Assembly (NCBI GenBank): GCA_011316305.1
Contig: SAUG01000195.1
Location: 1 to 39,520, forward strand
Direction of reading: 5' to 3'
From: Rusavskia elegans
Taxonomy: Eukaryota > Ascomycota > Lecanoromycetes > Teloschistales > Teloschistaceae
DNA length: 39,520 nucleotides
Shown here: piece by piece, positions 32,530 through 39,520 of the stretch
Layout: every line of letters begins with the position of its first letter
Numbering within the stretch: the first letter of the stretch is position 1
Made by a program: the position numbers and the translations under genes
The notes under the pieces: generated by a model
Told to the model about the DNA's origin: nothing
Databases searched by the model: none
Seen by the model: only the letters and a program-made list of their open reading frames with translations

Positions 32530-35500
32530 GTTAATAAAATCTATATAATATATTAAATTTTATAATTTATACTAGCTATTATATTATAGTCTATAGCCTT
32601 TCTATTTAACTAGATACTAGAAGCGCTAGCGTACCTTTCGCCGATCTATAATTTATTCTATTTCGAATTAGTTAGAATCTTCTTCCGAGAATTCTATTTC
32701 GACGGTAAGAAGTTTATTATTAACCGAAAGCCGGTTAAAAAAATTATCGCCGATAGACGCTAGTTTTAATTAGATTATAGAGATAATAGGATAGATTTTT
32801 ATAGTAGTAGAAAATTCTAATTCGTATATAAAGTACCCGATTTTATAAATTACTTTAAACGGACTAGCTCGTTAATATAAAAGTTTTCGATTAGTAATAT
32901 TTAGTAGTATATATCTATAATAAAGTTTTAGGAAAACTTTATTACCTGGTTTAAAAAATCTGGCTTTATATAAATTATTATAACGGATTTTAGAAAGAAT
33001 AGTACTAAAAGCTATTATATTTTCTATTTCTATACATTTAATAGGTTTTAGATATTCTATATCTTCCGGCGGTAGATCCGATAAAATATTAACTATATTT
33101 TTAGATTAAAAGCCTAGTACTAGTTTATTAGGGATTATACTAGTAGTAAAGCTAGTTACGTTATTGAACGCGAATTATAGAAATAGAATAGTTTTAATCT
33201 AATTTTTATCCGGATATTCTATAAATCAAAAGCGGAAATTAATTTCTATTATTTAATTAATTCGTTCCGATTATCTATCGGTTTAGAGGTAATATATTAT
33301 AGATATTAGAATTTTCGTTTCTAGTTTTTAGAAGATCTGGCGCTAGAAAAATAATATAAATTTACGATTCCTATTATTAATAATAGCTAATAGGATTCCC
33401 TAATTATATTCGAATAAAATTATAATAACGAAATTCGCCTAATTAACTACGGAATAAATAATCTATCTAGAAATTAGTAGAATCTTTTTAGTATATTTAT
33501 ATATAATAGTTAGTATATAATCTTTAGTAGAAAACTTTATAGATAACGCGAATACGAAGTCTATCGTAATTATATAAAACGGTATCTTCGGAAAAATTAA
33601 ATTAAAGAAACTATAGGGCCTATACCGCTTTATTTAATTTAACTAGTATTACTAGTAGTACTTTATATATTCTTTAATCTTTTTATATATATTGCGAATA
33701 AAAATTAATAGATAGAGTTTCTTATATATATAATAATATCTTTAATAATACCGGTTATAAACTTTACCGATAACTTTACCTATAAGTTTATTCGGAATAT
33801 AGAATTAATTTCGGCTATTTCTAGAAATATAATAGAAGAATTTATTATATATTCGGAAATTAACATCTAGTACGCGATATTTATTATCTTTAATATTAGG
33901 ATTTAGTTTCTAGATTTATAGTATTATAATAATTTTAGTCTATCGTTTATTATTAGTATAGCCTTTTTTAATACGCTATTTAAATTCGTCTACTATTTCG
34001 ACGAGCGTTATATAGTATATCGGTATAATAGTATCCGGGATATACTATAAGATATTTTTTTTATTATTAAATTTAGTATTTCTATATAGTATATCTAGAA
34101 TACCTTCTTTATTTTTAACCGGTATAAAGGGGATATTTATTTTAAATCGTAATAAAGTATTAGAAACGATATTAGTCTTGCCTGCTTTATAATATAATTT
34201 AATATTAAAGGCCGAAAGGTACTATAATATACGAACAAGTCTTAAATTTAATTTATCGGTACTTATTATTTTAAACGAGATCTATTTTAAAATTAAAACT
34301 GCCGCCGAGTAATTAGTATATATAATTACTAGTAGTTTTAATAATAAATCGATAAAATAGCGAGCTTTTTTTATTATCTAGACGATTCTAACGACTTCTA
34401 ATTCGGTAGGCTAATAATTCTATTCGGCGCTACTAAAATTTTTACTTAGAAATATTATTAGCTATACTTTAGTAAATAGAAAGTTTTTATCGGGGTATCC
34501 TTTAATATAGTAGATAATTACTATAAAGCCGAATTACTTTAATATATCCAAATCGACGTAGAATTTCTTTATAGAATCGAAATAATAGAAGAAAATTAAT
34601 AGTTCGAATATTATTTATAGTATCCGAAATAATTCCTTTTCTTTTAAAATAAAATTATATTTTAACTTTATTAATTAGAATTTACGTTTAAATCCTTTAA
34701 AACTTTATCCGAGTTCTTTTATAAATAGAGTCTTTCTTTTCTATAGAGGTTCGGCGAGTTATATATATTCTATAATTATATAATATAGCCAGCTAGTTAT
34801 TCCGAAGTAGATTTCTAGATTCTATAGATATTTAAGAAAAACCTTTTCCGAAATAACTTTAATTTTATCTTCTAAAGTAGTTATTTCTAGTATATTAATA
34901 TATTATTTAAGTAAGCGAATTAAAAGATACTTTATAAACGATTTAAAGGATATAAAATTTACTCGTTTTTCCCGGAATAAAACGAAAACTTAATCTAAAT
35001 ATTTTAGATATTTTTTCAAACTATATAAAAAGATTATAATATTATCTATATAGGCTTTAGCGAAATTCTTAAATAGGCGAAATAGTTTATCGGTCTAGCG
35101 CTATATATACGATAGTAAATCTTTATATTCTATAAATACTACCGAAGTTTATTTTTATCCGCGATAAAAAACTATAATAAGTTTATAATAATTATAGCGT
35201 TAGATTTTAAACTAATAAAACTATTTTAAAGTATTAATAATAGAAATATAAAAATACTCTAATACTAAAACGATACTATCCGCTTATAGTAGAAAGAAAT
35301 AACTATCTATTTTTATAATAGCGTTAAAGCTTCGGATATTAACTATTATTTATCTCTTTTTTATACTATTTAAAAGAGTTCTCTATACTATAAAAATAGG
35401 ATATATAAAAGATATTAGCTATTCGGAATATTCTATATTACTTTATTTATAAAATTTATTAAAGGTTTTATTAAATTTAATACGGTCCGTATAGTTTAGA

Positions 35501-38500
35501 TTATAAACTTTTAAAGGCGTAGGCTTCGCTTTTTCCTTTAAAAATATTAGTATCTATTTCTTTTTAGGAATATCTACTATAACTTTCTAATCGGTAAATA
35601 TATTTTAGTATTTTTTAGTAATAACGGCTAGTTATTATACTACTATTAGTTTATTATAAACCGTAATACTATTAGATAAATAATATTCTAATTTAAAATT
35701 AATAGATATAATAAAAAAGACTAATTTAATAAATTCGATATTTTTAACTAGATTCGCGCTAAATCTTACTAAACTCTCGCTAAAATTTACTTTATTAGCC
35801 GGATAGAAAGCGTTCTAATTTATTAGAATATTCCGCGCGCTAACTATATTAAGTAATTCTAGACGATATACGGTCCTATTTTATATAACCGCGATAGCAG
35901 CGAATATCGCTATAGCTTTAATAGCTACTTTCTTTACTAATTTCTTAATAGTATATTTAATAGTACTTTATATTAATTCTATTATAAACGGAATTAGATT
36001 AGAAATAGCAGTATAGTATCCTTTATATCGACTTTTAATAATTTTTCTAAACCGAATTCGTTTAGACAAAACTACCGGTAAATAGCTTATATTATAGATA
36101 TTTATAAAGCTAAATAAAACGTCGACTATATAAATAAAAGCGCTACTATTAAAGCTAAAGTTTATTTTCGGAATTAACTTTAATTTAGATTTAAAAAAGA
36201 AATTACGGTTTCCGGAAATATCGCTTTAATATTATACTAGAACTCGTATAACTCTATTAGATTTTAAAATAATATTACTTTAAATTTTAATAGTATATCT
36301 AAAGTTAGGCTCTTTATATATATAGGAGTTAAAGTTAACTTTAAGGTTTTTATAACTGCCGATAATAATTTACTATTTTTAATAATCTAGAATTATTCCT
36401 TCCGGAGTTAAAATATCTATATCTAGTAATAGATTAATTTATAGATCTTTAATAATATAGATCTTCCTTATAAGTTCTATAATAGCTAAATTACCTTTTA
36501 GATAGAAAATAAAAATAGTAAATTTATCGGTTCGATAGATTTATTTGCCTATATTACGAATAGGAATTTTTTTTAGTAGTTTTTTAATTTCGATACCTTT
36601 TAAAATAAATTTCTATCGGCTATTAATATTATATATTCTAAATTAGTATATACGTCCTTAGTATTAAATATATCCGAATAGAAAACTAATAGAAAAATAG
36701 CGTAATAGAAACGTTTAAAAGCTAAACTAGTTCCTATAATCTACTCGCTATTTAAAGCGATTACGCGAGATATAAAAGTATTTTTTTTACTAGAAAATTA
36801 TTTATCGGCGATAAATATTTATATTTCGGCTTTATTATTTTCTATATTCTAGTAAACGATTTTAAAATATTTAAATAATTTATTACGTAACTCGAATAAA
36901 GCGATATATTTCTAATATAAATATAAAATCTTTAGTCTAATATTAATAAAATTCTAGCTAACTTTTTTATATTCTAATTCTTTATAAACTCTATTATAAT
37001 ATTCGACTTTTTTATTATAAAATTCGGTAGATCTATTACTATAATATCTATAGATAGAATTTTATTCGGTATATTAGACGTAAACTTCCTCTATAATAGA
37101 ATAATCTTCGCTATATACGTCTTTATAAATTCCTTTTTAGTAAACTCGTTAAAGCGGAACTAACGGTACTAAATATTAGAAGTTTAAACCGAAATAAAAA
37201 TTTTTTTAAAACTAGTTATTATAAAGTCTTTAAAGTCTATTATTATATACTAGCGTAGAATTTTATTATATTAGAAAGGAATTCCTTTATAGATTTTCTA
37301 ATCTATTTATAAATATAGAATAAAAGAAATTCGCGCCGCTTTAAATAGAAAGCGTTCCTAGTAAATCCCTTTTAATAAAGAGAAACTAATATCTTTAGGA
37401 AGATTAAAAAGATTACTAAACTATAAAATACTAATATTTATATTCGAAAAAGCTAGAACTAAATATTAATTAGTATATTAGATTTTCTAGTACCGGTTAA
37501 AGCCGGAATAGAAATAGATTCTCTATTTATTAATAGCTAGAGTTATTAAAAGATATTTTCTAGAATTACCGGAAGTCGTCTTTTTCTATAGTCTAGATTT
37601 CGAGTTTATAATTATCTATTAATCGAAAGAACGTATTAATAGTAGTTTTTTCTATTAATTTAGAAATAAAAATAATATAAAAAAGAATAGTAAGACCTAT
37701 CTATATTTATATAATAATTTACCGAATATTAGTTATTTCGGCGATTTTTATAGTTTAAAGTCTAGTCTAGCCGTATTCGTAAAGTTCGCGATAGCGGTTT
37801 ATATTTTCGATAGTATATTTTTCTTTATTTAAAATATATATTTTTTCTTTTATTAGTAGTTTAAAGTAAGTAATTAAGGTATTAATCTATATATTAAAAT
37901 CCTTTATTAGATATTTCTTTTCTATATCCGAAAGTTCGTTAGAATACTATTATAGAATTTTACCGCGAAAATATATCTATAGGTTTTCTTTAACTTTACT
38001 ATTTAATCTAACGACGTCTTTAACTCGTTCGGTAAAAATATAGACGTCGCGGAAATAGATATTCTTATCTATATATTTAATATAAAGCCCGGTCTCGGCG
38101 GATTTATTATTATAGAAAAGATAGAAGTAATTAATATTACCTGCGATCCTCTTGTAAGGCCTCTGTTCGGAATTATAATTGAATCATTATATATATACGT
38201 TTTATCACCGTAGTTTTTATACGGCAACAATAGTTGTTACTTGTACAGCAAAGAATTTTCGCAGTTAAAAGTTAACTAAAATTTGCAGCGTTGATCGTTT
38301 TTATTCTATTATATTTTCTATTTGATTACTATTTCTTTTCTATAAATAAATATCGCTCTATATATGCGGAAAAGCGAGCGACCTTCTGGATTTCCTTATA
38401 CTACTTCGAAATACGTACGATTATAAACCACTAATATAGCTTTTAGAACTATTTACTAGACGATAATATTATCTTTTATCCTCGTTATTTCGTCTTTATC

Positions 38501-39520
38501 TACGGTCGTACCCGAATCCAGACGGCCTGCTAATTTATCTAAATACTCGATAACTACTAGCTTAACTACTAGCTTAACTACTAGTTTAACGGCTAGTTTA
38601 AATTTCTATTCGAATTTTAATAAAATAAAAGCTTCTACTAGAAGTCTAATATAGTTACTAAAACTATATAGTTCCGGCGGATTCGAAATACGAGGTTTTA
38701 ATATTATATTTAGGACTACCGGATTCTAGAATTCGAAGTCCGTTATAGTAGACGGACTAGCGAGGATTTAGTCGACGTAATCGAATAGCTCGAATTCGGC
38801 GGTTTTAAGTTCTATTTCTTTAAATTAAAAAGATATAATCGTAGTTTATTAGTAGAAGTTCTATATATATCAGCCTGCAGTCTAGACTATTACGGAAAAT
38901 ACGTACGTCAAATACGATAGTAGGTGCTAGTAAAAGAAAACAAAGAAAAAACGACTATAAGGTATATATATATACGAAAATTCTGCTACGTTATATATTA
39001 AATAAACTATAGAAACTTATATTATAAACGTATTACGAAATAGATTAGAATTAATTTTATATAATTTTTTAATTTAAATTAATTAGACTGGAATACTAGT
39101 TTTTATACCGTATATCCAACGCTAGCGTACTAATATTAAAGTGAATTGTTTACGGAACCGACGGTTAACCGGGTACCAAAAAAACAAATAAAACAATTAC
39201 CTGCGATAAATTTCTCGTATTTATTAGTTCTAGTAAAAAATATAGAAAATTTAGATAATAGCGAGGATATTTCTTTCCTTTATTAACTTTATTAGCGAAA
39301 TTCTATAAATTCTATCTAGATTACGATATTCTATTCTTTTAATTTTTTAAAGAATTATATTATTATAGAATTAGAACTACGGTTTTATATTATATTTAGT
39401 TTCCGGATTATATCCGATTTAGATAAAATAGAAAGGTCCGCTAGAGCTTTATCGACCGTATCTTTCTTTTCTTTATTTTTAATAGAAATTCGATAATTTA
39501 TAATAATTTATATATATATA
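32530..39520 (-). mobile_element. Ty3/Gypsy chromovirus relic, RIPed, runs off the window
   Basis: Minus-strand pol fragments are readable in the expected order from right to left. The RT active-site region KNFAKAYIDNIIIF (about 35,030-35,075; the second Asp of the YIDD box reads Asn) is followed by SLKKYLK and FKSLKSFIRYPSIRLL-type sequence. The integrase C-terminus reads RASPFKVIYKIGYFIYELEF (about 32,825-32,885). The chromodomain at about 32,570-32,660 has IIDRRKVR and YLVKxKGY. Stops are RIP-type. Gag should lie at the right, partly outside the window. The element is split by the insertion at 38,148-39,195. Confidence 0.7.
38148..39195 (+). mobile_element. A-tailed dispersed element, long copy 2, inserted in the chromovirus
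   Basis: About 1,048 bp, flanked by a perfect 12-bp direct repeat ATTACCTGCGAT (38136-38147 and 39196-39207). Its left part (GGAATTATAATTGAATCATT, TATACGGCAACAATAGTTG, ACAGCAAAGAATTTTCGCAG) and its A-rich right end match the copy at 1621-2564. The ends are less RIPed than the centre. A short tandem repeat ACTACTAGCTTA (about 38,552-38,600) lies in the middle. The 12-bp duplication (against 10 bp for the short copy) argues for target-primed insertion rather than a DNA transposon with fixed duplication length. Confidence 0.6.

Noticed and set aside
38148..39195. Solo LTR inserted in the chromovirus
   Set aside because: A TG start occurs near 38,153 and a CA at the end, but no 5-bp duplication matches those borders, whereas a 12-bp perfect repeat fits slightly wider borders, and the family shows 5' truncation.
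1..39520. CRISPR arrays, rRNA genes, bacterial operon signals
   Set aside because: No regularly spaced short repeats or rRNA cores were seen; spliced genes and RIP show this is fungal nuclear DNA.

Overview
The window looks like a piece of a filamentous ascomycete (Pezizomycotina) genome. Two long AT-rich blocks (about 1-8,434 and 20,540-39,520) flank a roughly 12 kb island of balanced base composition (about 8,435-20,540). In the AT-rich blocks the dinucleotides CA and TG are almost absent while CG stays common. This is the footprint of repeat-induced point mutation (RIP: C to T, mainly at CpA) driven close to saturation. The island has short spliceosomal introns (45-78 bp, GT..AG, branch sites of the CTAAC/CTGAC type). 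I cannot name the species.

Left block: a foldback MITE-like element occurs twice in direct orientation (705-1267 and 7838-8434). A roughly 0.95 kb dispersed element with an A-rich 3' end lies at 1621-2564. A complete LTR element lies at 3289-6646, with two 408-bp LTRs and a TAGAT target duplication. It encodes a gag/protease relic on the minus strand, has no recognisable reverse transcriptase, and has an antisense reading frame next to its 3' LTR.

Gene island, left to right: a small uncertain ORF (8725-8973); an intact three-exon cysteine-rich DUF3716-like gene A (minus, 8982-10381); a broken gene B with a C2H2 finger and an I-PpoI-type His-Me zinc-loop nuclease motif (plus, 11653-13511); gene C, with two SUMO-acceptor motifs, a C-terminal SUMO-interacting motif and a probable frameshift (plus, 13766-14976); a broken three-exon gene D with PD-(D/E)XK-like motifs (plus, 15655-17779); a broken three-exon gene E of unknown function (minus, 17785-18837), tail to tail with D; and an intact three-exon gene F with an acidic C-terminus (plus, 19112-19913).

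B, D and E carry ten in-frame TAG/TAA codons, all explicable as CAG/CAA (or TGG) changed by RIP-type transitions. A and F, which sit nearest the RIPed flanks, are clean. This suggests that the central genes were hit because they were themselves duplicated elsewhere, not because RIP leaked in from neighbouring transposons. Two of them have nuclease-like motifs, so the centre may be a decayed lineage-specific, possibly mobile, gene set. That is inference.

Right block: a minus-strand Ty1/Copia relic (about 20,550-25,150) is interrupted by a 476-bp hAT-like MITE (23,645-24,120, 8-bp duplication with 7/8 match). Then come further MITE ends, an unidentified plus-strand relic, a 106-bp 5'-truncated copy of the A-tailed element with a perfect 10-bp duplication, a third copy of the 409-bp LTR, a tRNA-like stretch, and a minus-strand Ty3/Gypsy chromovirus (RT, integrase C-terminus, chromodomain). 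The chromovirus is split by a second long copy of the A-tailed element (38,148-39,195, 12-bp direct repeats).
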